From: PALSA-1296 sp038322815
GTDB taxonomy: Bacteria; Bacteroidota; Ignavibacteria; Palsa-1295
Direction: 5' to 3'
Length of the DNA stretch: 64,000 bases
Assembly: GCA_038322815.1 (NCBI GenBank)
Contig: JBBQGG010000002.1
Location: 47,922-111,921 of the forward strand
Positions 27,350-36,673 of this stretch are shown here, in pieces (position 1 is the stretch's first letter; each line of letters begins with the position of its first letter). The notes beneath the pieces are model-generated. The model had not been told where the DNA came from, did not search any database, and worked only from the letters and a program-made list of their open reading frames with translations. A program made the translations under genes and the position numbers.

Positions 27350-27512
27350 TGGGTTAAAATCGTATTCTATATTTACGAGCGCGTAAGAACCAGAATCTGA
27401 AAAGAAAAGTCACAAGTAAACTTTGAAAGAAAGGGAACATTTATATCCTCTTTTATGCTCACCTGCTCTTAGGATTAAAAGCTAAGAACTGAAAAACCCA
27501 GAACCACTTACA

Positions 27513-28487
27513 ATGCAATATACCTTTCTCGGAAGAACTGGCTTGCAAGTCAGCCGCCTATGTCTTGGAACAATGAACTTCGGACCTGTTACGAATGAAG
27601 CCACAAGCTTTCGCATCATGGATCATGCGCTTGAGCTTGGCATTAATTTTTTCGATACGGCAGATTTTTACGGAAGGCATATCGGCAAAGGTGCAACGGA
27701 GCAGCTTATCGGAAAATGGTTTGCGCAAGGCGGGGGAAGAAGAGAAAAAGTTGTGCTTGCAACAAAGATGTATGGCATGATGGATGAATGGCCGAATAAT
27801 TCGAAAGTATCCGCTTATTATATTCGTAAAGCATGTGAATCAAGTTTGAAACGTTTGCAGACTGACTACATTGATCTCTACCAAATGCATCATATCTTCA
27901 GGCGAACTCCGTGGGAAGAAACATGGCAAGGTATGGAGCAGCTTGTGCACGAAGGAAAGATCATTTATAACGGCTCATCAAATTTTGCTGCATGGAATAT
28001 TGTGCAGGCAAATGAACGGGCAAAAGAGCGGCATTTTTTAGGCCTGGTTTCCGAGCAAAGTATTTATCATCTCAATGCCCGAATGATAGAGCTTGAAGTT
28101 ATTCCTGCCTGCGAAAATTATGGTGTCGGTATTCTGCCATGGAGTCCGCTTGGCGGCGGATTACTTGCCGGAGGAGCATACAATAAACCCGGTTCTGAAA
28201 GTCGCAGGTCCCAACTTACGCCGGCAAGACTTGAGAAAGAAAAAGAAAAAGTTGCTGCGTATGAATCCCTCTGCAATGAGATCAGCGAAAAACCCGCAGA
28301 TGTTGCACTTGCATGGCTTCTGCAAAATAAAGCGGTGACCGCTCCGATCATCGGACCCCGGACAGATGAGCAATTAACAGATTCGCTCAGAGCATTGGAA
28401 ATAAAACTCTCTAAAGAGACCAATGACAAACTCGATGAGATCTTTCCGGGACCGGGAGGGCAAGCGCCGGAAGCGTATGCGTGGTAG
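27513..28487 (+). CDS. Aldo/keto reductase
   Basis: A 324-residue TIM-barrel NADPH-dependent reductase. Diagnostic parts are 'FLGRTGLQVSRLCLGTMNFG', catalytic Asp/Tyr in 'NFFDTADFYGRHIG', Lys in 'VLATKMYG', His in 'YIDLYQMHHIF', and the cofactor segment 'TAPIIGPRTDEQLTDSLRALE'. It belongs to the bacterial AKR group related to YghZ/voltage-channel beta-subunit proteins. The substrate is unknown. It converges on osmC with a heptamer-repeat hairpin between them. Confidence 0.93.
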   Translation: MQYTFLGRTGLQVSRLCLGTMNFGPVTNEATSFRIMDHALELGINFFDTADFYGRHIGKGATEQLIGKWFAQGGGRREKVVLATKMYGMMDEWPNNSKVSAYYIRKACESSLKRLQTDYIDLYQMHHIFRRTPWEETWQGMEQLVHEGKIIYNGSSNFAAWNIVQANERAKERHFLGLVSEQSIYHLNARMIELEVIPACENYGVGILPWSPLGGGLLAGGAYNKPGSESRRSQLTPARLEKEKEKVAAYESLCNEISEKPADVALAWLLQNKAVTAPIIGPRTDEQLTDSLRALEIKLSKETNDKLDEIFPGPGGQAPEAYAW

Positions 28488-28490
28488 GGA

Positions 28491-28571
28491 AAATATGAAA
28501 TATGAAACAGGAAATATGAGAACTAATGAAGTTATCTTTTTCCTATTTCATATTTCCTAATTCATATTTTA
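28491..28571. repeat. Inverted heptamer-repeat array between convergent genes
   Basis: The left arm is AAATATG/AAATATG/AAACAGG/AAATATG (28491-28518) and the right arm TATTTCA/TATTTCC/TAATTCA/TATTTTA (28544-28571). The arms are mutually complementary and could form a hairpin serving as terminator for both the aldo/keto reductase and osmC. The unit length is again seven bases. Confidence 0.55.
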
Positions 28572-28573
28572 AT

Positions 28574-29002
28574 TTATACCATCGTTCCTTCAGCCGTGAT
28601 CTCTGCTTTTATTGCGCGAGAGATCGGGCAATTTTCTTTAGCATTCTCAATAGCTTCCTGAAATTTTGCAGCATCGCCATTCGGAATCTTCGCCACTACG
28701 GTAACATGAATCTTCGTAACAGTCCAGTCGCCCGGTGCTTTATCTGTGGTGATAGCAGATTTGGTGTTAATCTCCTCAGCCGTCATTCCCATTCCGTCGA
28801 GAACGAATGCAAGCTTCATCGAAAAACAAGCAGCGTGTGAAGCGGCAAGCATTTCTTCAGGATTTGTGCCCGATCCTTCGCCGAAACGGTTATTCCAATT
28901 ATAGGCTACATTGATTGCTTTCGATTCGCCGGCAACTGAGCCGTTTCCTTCTTTTCCGGTTCCATTCCATTTTGCAGATGCACTGCGCGTAAACATTGGC
29001 AT
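28574..29002 (-). CDS. osmC: OsmC/Ohr-family peroxiredoxin
   Basis: 142 residues. The two active cysteines are visible in 'MLAASHAACFSMKLAFVL' and 'AKENCPISRAI', and the family motif 'EGSGTNPEEML' precedes them. OsmC proteins reduce organic hydroperoxides in the cytoplasm. The N-terminal 'MPMFTRSASAKWNGTGKEGNGSV' is OsmC-like rather than Ohr-like. A second Met at codon 3 is an equally good start. Confidence 0.92.
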   Translation of the reverse strand: MPMFTRSASAKWNGTGKEGNGSVAGESKAINVAYNWNNRFGEGSGTNPEEMLAASHAACFSMKLAFVLDGMGMTAEEINTKSAITTDKAPGDWTVTKIHVTVVAKIPNGDAAKFQEAIENAKENCPISRAIKAEITAEGTMV

Positions 29003-29101
29003 AGTAGTAAGTGTAATTAATGTAAAAAAAATTATTATTCGGGTGCGTATAACAACACCGAGGAACGATAGGGTTCTGTTACGACGAAGCGTAAGGCTGC
29101 C

Positions 29102-30169
29102 TTACGAAGGCTGAGTTATCCTAATTTCCGACGACTTTGTAAATAAAATGTGGTCGTGGTAATAATGGGTCAGCAGGAAACAGAGAATAATCATGTAGTA
29201 TATTTGATCGTACGATAAATGATGATACTCCTGTGTGAGACGGAGAACAAGAATGATCACCAATGCCGATGAAGCAGCGAGGAAATTAGCACCATAATAT
29301 TTCCACCATTTTCCGGGTTCAGCTAATTTTCGTATAGCAGGTTTCGTGATCTCGCCACGTTCGTAACGGAGGCGGTTGATATACCACGTTAAACCGAGAT
29401 ATTGGAATGAATGCCAGGAGTTCAATCCCTGAAACGCCACATCTAATTCGTGAAAGAACGGGGTGAAAAAAGCTGCCAATACGGTAACGGTTACAAGAAT
29501 TGTTTTCGGAATATTGCCAATGCCAAGTTGAAATTCACGAATTGTTTTTGCAACATAAAGAATAAATGATACCCCAAACAGTATGCTTGCTGCCCACCAT
29601 ACAATGTCAACTTTCAAAAATTCCGGAAAGAACAATGGCTGTTCACCAACAGTGAATGTATTATGCACGAAACGGTACATTGCCATCGGATAGAGCGCTG
29701 AAAGGACGACGGCATAATCAATAACTCGCGAATACCTGGTCAGGAAGGAGCGCTGACGTTCATTATAACAATCAACTATGAAAATGATCTGATGGAGTAC
29801 GTGAATACTTGCCCAAAAGAAAAAAATCGTGAGTAAATAGGTAAATTGAAAGATCGCGGCATAGATCACCAGAGAAGGTATTATAAATGCCATGGGAATT
29901 ATCGTCCAATAGCGCTTGCGGAATGTCGGCTCAAATAATGTTCGCGTATAGGTAGCATACATATGCGGTCCGCCTATAGCGCCCGCAATAAGATAATTTA
30001 CAGCGACACGTGCTTTATTAGGATCGAATCCGATGGCTTGACCAAAATAGTAGGTAGCATAAGGCAGGATCACAAGAATAACCGAAAGTGATATCCACGT
30101 CAAATCCCACTTTGGCGATTTAAGCCAAAGCGAACGTCTTCCTGTAGATTCAATTGCTAAAGTTGCCAT
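29102..30169 (-). CDS. Multipass membrane protein with conserved-looking His motifs, unknown function
   Basis: A 355-residue protein with about 8-9 hydrophobic helices. His/aromatic motifs stand at helix ends: 'GGPHMYATYTRT', 'ASIHVLHQIIFIVDCYNERQRS', 'PFFHELDVAFQGLNSWHSFQYLGLTW' and 'LTHYYHDHILFT'. Such spaced histidines could hold a di-metal or haem centre, as in membrane desaturase or carotenoid-cleavage enzymes, but I cannot match it to a named family. The stop codon lies inside a perfect 7-bp hairpin (29090-29106). Confidence 0.7.
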   Translation of the reverse strand: MATLAIESTGRRSLWLKSPKWDLTWISLSVILVILPYATYYFGQAIGFDPNKARVAVNYLIAGAIGGPHMYATYTRTLFEPTFRKRYWTIIPMAFIIPSLVIYAAIFQFTYLLTIFFFWASIHVLHQIIFIVDCYNERQRSFLTRYSRVIDYAVVLSALYPMAMYRFVHNTFTVGEQPLFFPEFLKVDIVWWAASILFGVSFILYVAKTIREFQLGIGNIPKTILVTVTVLAAFFTPFFHELDVAFQGLNSWHSFQYLGLTWYINRLRYERGEITKPAIRKLAEPGKWWKYYGANFLAASSALVIILVLRLTQEYHHLSYDQIYYMIILCFLLTHYYHDHILFTKSSEIRITQPS

Positions 30170-30421
30170 ACGTTACCAAGAATACCGATATTGCTCATAC
30201 AAAATTACGACAAAAAAACAATAATTGTACCCATTTAGTTGAAATTTTATCTAAGTGATTGATTCTTATGCGATATACCATGCTATCAAGCATACACGCA
30301 TAAATAAGAATGGGATGTTTTTCCTCTAAATTTGGTTTTCTACACCCGTTTAAAAAAACGCTGCTGGCTGATAGCCTGATTCCTGAATAGGATGCAGCCT
30401 TAATGATGAAAGAAAATTATT

Positions 30422-31711
30422 ATGTCAAACCAAAACGAAGAGATCGAAAAAAAAGAAACTGATACAATTTCTGAAACTCCGGTATCCGAAACTCCTGCAA
30501 TTCCACCCCCGACTCCAGAGGCGGAAGCCCCGCCTGAAAAACCTGCCGGACCGCTTGATGCATTTGAGAAGCTTCGCCGCTCACGCCAGATCATAGATGC
30601 AAAGGTCATTAAATGGTCAAACAATGGTTTAGAGGTAGAGCTAGATGGCGGCATAAAAGCCACGATGCCGAATAATCACATTGATCTAGACCCCGATCGC
30701 AATATTGCAAAATATTTTGGAAAGAGCGTGCCTGTCCGTATCATCAATTTAAAGATGGAACATGGACATCCGCTCATCAGCGTTTCGCATCGCTCCGTTC
30801 TTGAAGACGATCTGAAAAAAGCTTCGAAAGAAAAGCTGGAAACATTGAATGTTGGTGATGTCATTGATGCAAAAGTAAAAGCATTTAATATCAAGGACGT
30901 CATCGTTGATCTTGGTCCCGGCGTTGAAGCGATCATTCACGGAAGAGATCTTTCCTGGGAGCATTTTACGCATCCTTATGAAGTCGTCAAGCGCGGTCAG
31001 GTTCTGCAGGCAAAAGTATTGCAGGTGGATAAAAAACACCGCTCTATCCAACTCGGAGTTCGCCAGCTTACTCCTGATCCATATCTTGAAAGCTTCAGCA
31101 AATTTCATGAAGGTGATAAACTTAATGTAGCTGTCGTCAGCATTAATGATTTTGGCGCTGAAGTTTCACTTGGTGAAAACATCACTGCATTCCTTCCGAT
31201 CTCTGAGATTTCATGGGAGCGAATTCCGACCGTTGCTTCAGCAGTAACTATTGGCGATGAATTTGAGGTACAGATCTTGATCGTCGATCCAAAGAAGCGT
31301 CGTATCTCGGTTTCGAAAAAACGCCTTGAGGAGAATCCGGTTCGCCAGCGCGAAGAAAAATATCGTCCGGGCACTGATCATAACGGCACCATCAAAGAAA
31401 TCACTAAAGGTGGAGTTGTTGTTGCATTCGAAGATGACATCGAAGGCTTTGTGCCACGCCGTGAACTCAGTCACGACCGTATCGAGCGCTTAGAAGACGT
31501 CTTCAAAAAAGATAAGCCAATCGAAGGTTTACGTGTTATTGAATACGACCGCCGCGACGGAAAGATCACTTTATCATTCATCGCAGCCGAAAAAGAAGCG
31601 CAGCGCAATACGTTGAAAAATTATCGTGCTACGCCCAGGGGTTCTAGTTTTTCCTTAGGAGAACTTGGATCATTAAAAGAAAAGCTGGAACAGGCAGAAG
31701 GAAAAAAATAA
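30422..31711 (+). CDS. rpsA: S1-domain RNA-binding protein (30S ribosomal protein S1-like)
   Basis: A 429-residue protein with a Pro/Glu-rich N-terminal tail (~45 residues) and four S1 OB-fold domains (about 55-120, 140-205, 225-290, 315-380). Repeated 'G..I.AKV..F..KDVIVDLG.GVEAIIHGRDLSW' and 'GDEFEVQILIVDPKKRRISVSKKRL' patterns mark the domains. Four domains is shorter than the six of enterobacterial S1 and close to Firmicutes/cyanobacterial types. It probably delivers mRNA to the 30S subunit, though a specialised S1 paralogue is possible. A strong terminator follows at 31735. Confidence 0.85.
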   Translation: MSNQNEEIEKKETDTISETPVSETPAIPPPTPEAEAPPEKPAGPLDAFEKLRRSRQIIDAKVIKWSNNGLEVELDGGIKATMPNNHIDLDPDRNIAKYFGKSVPVRIINLKMEHGHPLISVSHRSVLEDDLKKASKEKLETLNVGDVIDAKVKAFNIKDVIVDLGPGVEAIIHGRDLSWEHFTHPYEVVKRGQVLQAKVLQVDKKHRSIQLGVRQLTPDPYLESFSKFHEGDKLNVAVVSINDFGAEVSLGENITAFLPISEISWERIPTVASAVTIGDEFEVQILIVDPKKRRISVSKKRLEENPVRQREEKYRPGTDHNGTIKEITKGGVVVAFEDDIEGFVPRRELSHDRIERLEDVFKKDKPIEGLRVIEYDRRDGKITLSFIAAEKEAQRNTLKNYRATPRGSSFSLGELGSLKEKLEQAEGKK

Positions 31712-31734
31712 AGTAGAAATTTTACTTTAGACGT

Positions 31735-31768
31735 AAAGGCACCTATTAATAAATAGGTGCCTTTTTAT
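31735..31768. terminator. Intrinsic terminator after S1-like gene
   Basis: A perfect 13-bp stem (AAAGGCACCTATT at 31735-31747 with 31752-31764) with an AATA loop is followed by a T run. A complementary A run precedes it, so it can also stop the leftward gene that ends at 31798. Confidence 0.88.
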
Positions 31769-31797
31769 TTACACTACAAGATTACTTTGTTATTGAG

Positions 31798-32426
31798 TTA
31801 CTTCAATACAATGAAAGAAGCATTTAGTATGCTCTTTCCAATTACAATGCGACAATAGTACTTTCCTGCTGCTAACGAATCGGTTGGGATTTGAGCTGAA
31901 AATGCACCGCTTGAAAGAGCTTCTTCATAATATGCAACTTCTACACAGTCTGATGAGAAAACTTTTATCTCAACCGACGATGCATTTTGAATCTTAAAAT
32001 TAATATTTGCATGATCTCTTGCAGGGTTCGGAAAAATATGAAGTGAGTTTTGAACAGCCTCGTCAGTGGATATTCTTTGTACAGAAAGTTTTAATGAATT
32101 GACTCTGCCATCAATAACCGGCTTTATCGTATCGCGTGCTGCAATATATCTTGAAATGACTTGAAACTCCGATGTATCTTTATAAATATGGACACCGCTG
32201 AGAGGAATTCCAATTGCACCTAAGAACATGGCTGCGAATTCATTGGCTGCTACCCAAATTCAGCAATACCTATATATGGTATCCCTGACCAGATTGTCAG
32301 AGAGGTCTTTCCCTCATTCGGAAACAGTGCATCCTGTTTTGGAGCAGGTACAAGTTGGGCTGATGAGATTTGAACTGTAGTGAGTATTACATAAAATGCA
32401 ATGAGAATGCGAGTGATGTTTTTCAT
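31798..32426 (-). pseudogene. Small secreted T9SS protein, frameshifted
   Basis: The ATG at 32426 opens a signal peptide (MKNITRILIAFYVILTTVQISSAQ) and ~45 more residues, ending at a TAG after ...YIGIAEFG (32250). A second frame, continuing VAANEFAAMFLGAIGIPLSG, carries a T9SS type A sorting domain (HIFPNPARDHANINFKI... GKYYCRIVIG) to 31798. Adding one G to the GGG at about 32252-32254 joins them into a coherent ~208-residue protein. The promoter region carries the PhoB-like boxes at 32492-32531. Confidence 0.7.
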
Positions 32427-32451
32427 ATTGTTTTGCATCAGAAAATGTGAT

Positions 32452-32538
32452 TGAATTTCGTGATACAAAAATGGCGAATATGAATACCCGAATTGTCACC
32501 AATCTTTCAGAGGATTGTCAAAAGATTGTCATATAGAC
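32452..32538 (-). promoter_or_regulatory. PhoB-box-like operator/promoter, copy 1
   Basis: ATTGTCA occurs at 32492, 32514 and 32525, with a weaker TCTTTCA at 32503, giving an 11-bp register. Reading leftwards the boxes end 18 bp before CATTTTTG (32466-32473), one base from the Bacteroidota -7 element TAnnTTTG. It lies 26 bp upstream of the small T9SS gene. The 87-bp block is ~79% identical, without gaps, to copy 2 at 33698-33784. Confidence 0.6.
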
Positions 32539-32574
32539 GAGATCGAACTTTAAGGCTAAAAATACCGTCGTATT

Positions 32575-33618
32575 TTACGCTTGAGAGATTGCCCTGGTTC
32601 TGGTTTTTAGAAGCGCAATTATTTCTTCTTTATTTCGAGGAGGATTTTGTAGTTCAACAAAATGACGGACTAAAATGTCATATCGTTTGAACATAAGAAG
32701 GAGCCAAACCATAATGAAATCAATGCCTGAAAATATGATCGCGCCCCGATTCTTATACATCTCATTATTCTGCTGGAATTCAATAGGCATATCTGTCCAG
32801 TGAAGCGAGGATTTGTGATGATGTCCAATATGATAGCCATCATTAAAGCTCCGGCGGTTATAACGACTGTTGATGAGGGTAATGCTACTCGCGAATGGAT
32901 CTTCAGGACGAGAGGGGTCAATAAAAGCATGTTGTCCCCAATTTCCAGCAATCATTACAAAACGACAAAAAATGAATGGAACAATAAAGACGACCAGTGT
33001 TGCCTGCCAGTTTATTAAACATAAAGCGGCAACAGAGAGAAAAAAACTAATCTCACCGGCAACTATGCGAATGAGCAGTTTCCGACGCCGCTTCTTCGCC
33101 ATGTAAATGGTGAGATTGAAAAAAGTACCGAAGAAGAAACGAAGAAAATATCTAAACCAGCCAGTGAATGAGTCTCTCTGATAGTTCATAGTCGAACTAA
33201 GATCGGCTTCAAGATTTTCTTCGACATGATGCATCCCGACATGATGGACAAAGTATGTCTCGGGCGATTCTCCAAAAAGCGGGCCAAGTATCCAAACAAT
33301 ATATTGATTAAAAATCCGGTACTTTTTGCGAAAGAGCGGACGATGACTCGTATTATGGAGGATCAGAATGAATCGGTCCATATAAAAAAAGATATTAAAG
33401 GGCACATAGAGCGCCAGTATGATCCAATGAGGAGAGCCGAGATAGATGTAAAATACGAGAGGCACAATAACTAGAGTCGCTTCTATCAGGAAGCGCATAA
33501 AAGGCAGATCGCGGGGATCATTAATAAGTCGAAGGAGGAACCTGTCAAAAAAATTATTCGAGGCTTTCGGCTTGTATGTCGGATCTGTGATGGTCAGTAT
33601 ATTTGTACTTTCTCTCAC
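32575..33618 (-). CDS. Membrane fatty acid desaturase family protein
   Basis: 347 residues with four or more membrane helices and all three histidine boxes of the non-haem di-iron desaturase/hydroxylase family: 'LHNTSHRPLF', 'HHVGMHHVEENL' and 'YHIGHHHKSSLHW'. These enzymes use O2 to desaturate or hydroxylate acyl chains in the membrane. The substrate position is unknown. It lies downstream of the response-regulator gene with a PhoB-box-like promoter between (33698-33784), suggesting control by that regulator, perhaps in membrane-lipid adaptation. Confidence 0.9.
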   Translation of the reverse strand: MRESTNILTITDPTYKPKASNNFFDRFLLRLINDPRDLPFMRFLIEATLVIVPLVFYIYLGSPHWIILALYVPFNIFFYMDRFILILHNTSHRPLFRKKYRIFNQYIVWILGPLFGESPETYFVHHVGMHHVEENLEADLSSTMNYQRDSFTGWFRYFLRFFFGTFFNLTIYMAKKRRRKLLIRIVAGEISFFLSVAALCLINWQATLVVFIVPFIFCRFVMIAGNWGQHAFIDPSRPEDPFASSITLINSRYNRRSFNDGYHIGHHHKSSLHWTDMPIEFQQNNEMYKNRGAIIFSGIDFIMVWLLLMFKRYDILVRHFVELQNPPRNKEEIIALLKTRTRAISQA

Positions 33619-33697
33619 ATTAACTCAGTTATATATAGAACACTTACTGAGACATTATTATTCGTTGATTTTTTCATTACTCTTCAAAAAAATGCAA

Positions 33698-33784
33698 TGA
33701 ATTTCGTAATACAAAAATAGCGAATTCGAGAACCCGAATTGCCACAGAATCTTCAGATAGTTGTCAAAAGATTGTCATTAGGAC
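33698..33784 (-). promoter_or_regulatory. PhoB-box-like operator/promoter, copy 2
   Basis: Boxes ATTGCCA (33738), ATCTTCA (33749), GTTGTCA (33760) and ATTGTCA (33771) are spaced exactly 11 bp. On the minus strand they end 18 bp before TATTTTTG (33712-33719), a perfect TAnnTTTG -7 element. The desaturase starts 80 bp further on at 33618. The pattern is that of a direct-repeat site for an OmpR/PhoB-type activator at a promoter lacking a good -33 box. Confidence 0.65.
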
Positions 33785-33834
33785 CTGTATCCCGAGAAAG
33801 CTTTGTAAGGAAGGATTGCTATAAGAGGTTTTAA

Positions 33835-34515
33835 CTACTTTAAAAACTTGTACCCAGATGTATGTACAGTAATCAAATGCTTCGGTTCGGAGGGGTCGTC
33901 TTCGATCTTCTTGCGAATGGAAAGAATATAATTATCCACGGTTCGAGTCGTGGGAAAAACATCATAGCCCCAGACTTCATCGAGCAATTTATCGCGACCT
34001 AAGACTTCACCTTCATGCTCGATGAAAAATTTTATGATCTGAAATTCTTTTGCCGATAGTTTGAGGGGGTTTTTCTTCTTCAGTGCTTCTTGTTTTTTGA
34101 AATCGAAATGCAGATCGCCAAAGGATGATTCTTCGATTCCTTTTTTTAGATCTTGCGTGCGACGCAGAAGGGCTTTGATCCGGGCTTTGAGTTCGCGAAT
34201 GCTGAATGGCTTTGTCATGTAATCGTCAGCGCCGATCTCAAGACCAAGCACTTTATCGATCTCCTCCGATTTACTTGTAAGCATTATCACAAGAGTATTA
34301 ATACCTTCTTTACGAAGTTCGCTGCAAATTTCCATGCCGTCTTTGCCGGGCAGCATGATATCGAGCAAGATGAGATCAACGCTGGGATTTTTCGCCTGCT
34401 TCAATCCGTCAATACCATCGGATGCAAGAAGCACATCATAATTATCTTCACTAAGCCCTGCTTCGAGAGCTATGCGAATGGCAGGATCGTCTTCGACAAT
34501 AAGAATTTTTTTTAT
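33835..34515 (-). CDS. OmpR/PhoB-family response regulator with non-standard start
   Basis: The receiver domain needs the residues KKILIVEDDPAIRIALEAG, which are encoded in frame up to an ATA at 34513-34515 overlapping the kinase stop (ATAA). The first standard start, GTG at 34434, would delete the acidic pocket. Phospho-Asp in 'VDLILLDIMLPGKDG', the 'VIMLTSKS' Thr and 'DDYMTKPF' Lys are present, followed by a winged helix (LSAKEFQIIKFFIEHEGEVLGRDKLL... RTVDNYILSIRKKI). It is the natural candidate to bind the boxes at 32492-32531 and 33738-33777. Confidence 0.88.
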   Translation of the reverse strand: MKKILIVEDDPAIRIALEAGLSEDNYDVLLASDGIDGLKQAKNPSVDLILLDIMLPGKDGMEICSELRKEGINTLVIMLTSKSEEIDKVLGLEIGADDYMTKPFSIRELKARIKALLRRTQDLKKGIEESSFGDLHFDFKKQEALKKKNPLKLSAKEFQIIKFFIEHEGEVLGRDKLLDEVWGYDVFPTTRTVDNYILSIRKKIEDDPSEPKHLITVHTSGYKFLK

Positions 34516-36192
34516 TGTAATATGAAGGGAAAATGTAATACAAAAATACTGCCTTTTCCAAGTTCGCTCGTAACTTCTACTTTTCCCTTATGTGCATCCA
34601 TCGTATGCTTGACAAGTGAAAGTCCCAGTCCTGCTCCACCTGCGGATTTCATGACAAAGTCGTCGATCCGGTAGAAAGCTTCAAAAATATGTTCTATCTC
34701 ATTATGTGCGATTCCATATCCTTCATCTTGGACGCTTATAGTGGCATGTTCATCATTATACGAAGTAGAGATGATGATTTTTTTTCTCTCCGAAGGTGAA
34801 TATTTCATCGTGTTCGTGATCAGATTTGTAATTGTATCTGCAATAGCGTCGGCATCGCCACTGATTAAAAAAGCCGAGTGTTCGAGTTGAGTATGGATTG
34901 TAAATCCCTTAGAATGAATCTGGTACTCTAACGAATATATCACACTTTTGACAATGCAATTAAGATCGAGGGGCTTCATGTTATAATCCTTTGTCCCTTT
35001 TTCGATCTTCGCAAAATCGAGAACGTTGGTGATAAGTCTGGAAAGTCTATCCGCTTCACCCTCAATAATGTCGAGATATTCAATCGTTTTTTTGCGTGGG
35101 AGATTTTCATGCTCCTTGATCAGTTCAACAAAGAGACGGATGGAGGTTAAAGGAGTTTTCAGATCATGCGAAACACTTGAAACGAAATAGGATTTCAATT
35201 TATTGAGTTCAGAAAGCCTTTCGGATTCTGCCTGCTCGAGCAATAGTGCATACTCGACTTTAAGCCGCTCGAACGAAAGACCCGTTTGCGTGCTTACTGA
35301 AGTGAGCAGTGAAATATCTTCAATACTAAACCGTGTACCGGAAAGTTTTTCTCCGAGAACGAGAAAGCCGAAAATATTTCTATCGGAGGAAAGCATCGGC
35401 AGAACCAATGCCATTCCCCAACGCTTGAAGACATCATTATCCGCAGATTCGAATTCTATACCCGGTTCGATTTTATTATCAAGAGCTACGGGAAGTTCAA
35501 GCCCGGATTTGAGATCGTTTTTAGATAGTTGGACATGGCGACGTTCAAGAATATCGAAATGATGATGAGCAATGAGTCTGAGTTTATCGGTCGGAGATTC
35601 GACAACAAAAAATCCGATCTTTGTTACGGGCAGCAGAGAATGGATCCGCTGAGTCACTAAATTGGTAAGCGCAATCTTAGTATTGACAAATTTTATTTCT
35701 TCTAAAAAATTGCGCTGCGCTTCGTGGAAATTATACGAAACACGAAAGAACTTCTTGTCCACAGATTTTTGCACCCATCTTCTTAACGGTTCAAAAAGCA
35801 AGGCAATGAACATTGCTCCGATGATATTTGGCAGGGCAGATGGAATGTCCAGAGTGAGGGTGAATTGAGTAAATAACCAGACAATCCCAAGATATAAGCC
35901 AAGGAGTAATCCGATGACCAGCGAATAGACTGAACTTCGTCTGATTAAAAGATCAATATCGAATACTCTGTATCGAACGATAGCAATGGCAAAACATAAC
36001 GGAGCGATGATTGAGAGTACGATTAAGTATTCTTCCGGCAATAACAATCTCTGAATAAGTATTCTGGGAAGGATGGAAAACAATATATACGGAGTTGCGC
36101 CGAATATTATCCCAAAGAAGATCCAGCGCAGTTTTCGGCGCTCGAATTCTTCTTTTACAATCTTGTAAGAATGAATGATATTTCCGAAGCCT
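34512..36192 (-). CDS. Sensor histidine kinase, C-terminal portion (GAF-HisKA-HATPase)
   Basis: The main open part runs from a TTG at 36083, but the frame is open to 36192 and continues the sequence of the upstream fragments. It contains the last membrane helices, a GAF-like domain (LLPVTKIGFFVVESPTDKLRL... FLVLGEKLSGTRFS), the H-box 'FVSSVSHDLKTPLTSIRL', N-box 'NLITNTMKYS', G1 'VQDEGYGI', F-box 'FEAFYRIDDF' and G2 'GGAGLGLSLVKHTM'. All catalytic residues are present. It overlaps the response-regulator start. The N-terminus is separated from it by a frameshift in a run of eight T (minus strand, 36194-36201). Confidence 0.85.
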
Positions 36193-36673
36193 ACAAAAAA
36201 AAGCAGAAAATGAGAATGGCAGTAAATGATTTGTGGTAGAATTCATAATATCCCAGATCAACTACAGGATACGAAGCACGGAAGAAATTAATACATGTCA
36301 ACACCGATAGCACAGCGCCAATAAAATAGACCGGCAACAATACTTTTTTTACGACCGAAGATTTTGGATAAGGGAAGATAAGCGTGAAATGCAGAAATAG
36401 GATCGGAACGATGGTATATGATATATAGAAAACTATTTCGAGCAGATATGCAATTTCAAGCGGGCGGATAGTATTTCTTCCTGGAGTAAGCAGAATAAGG
36501 GTGGCAATCGCAATACATAAGGAATGAAAGATCAGGGCGGCTTTCTCCTTTTTTTGAAAGAGGATAACGGCAATACCTATCAAGAAAAAAATACCCGATG
36601 TAAAACATTCAATGAAAATTTTCGATGGGATAATCACGAAGCAAGGTTGAAGTGACGAATTGCTCTTTTCCAT
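36191..36673 (-). pseudogene. Sensor kinase middle fragment (transmembrane region)
   Basis: This frame encodes several membrane helices (FTSGIFFLIGIAVILFQ, YISYTIVPILFLHFTLIF, PVYFIGAVLSVLTCINFF). It ends ...ILIFCFFL-stop at a T8 run. With nine Ts the reading continues FVGFGNIIHSYKIVKEEFE... into the kinase frame. Its own start (36673) is internal to the PDZ fragment, so it is best read as the middle of one long kinase gene rather than a separate gene. Confidence 0.65.

Noticed and set aside
34434..34436. GTG start for the response regulator
   Set aside because: It would delete the acidic pocket (VEDD) of the receiver domain, which is present in frame upstream.
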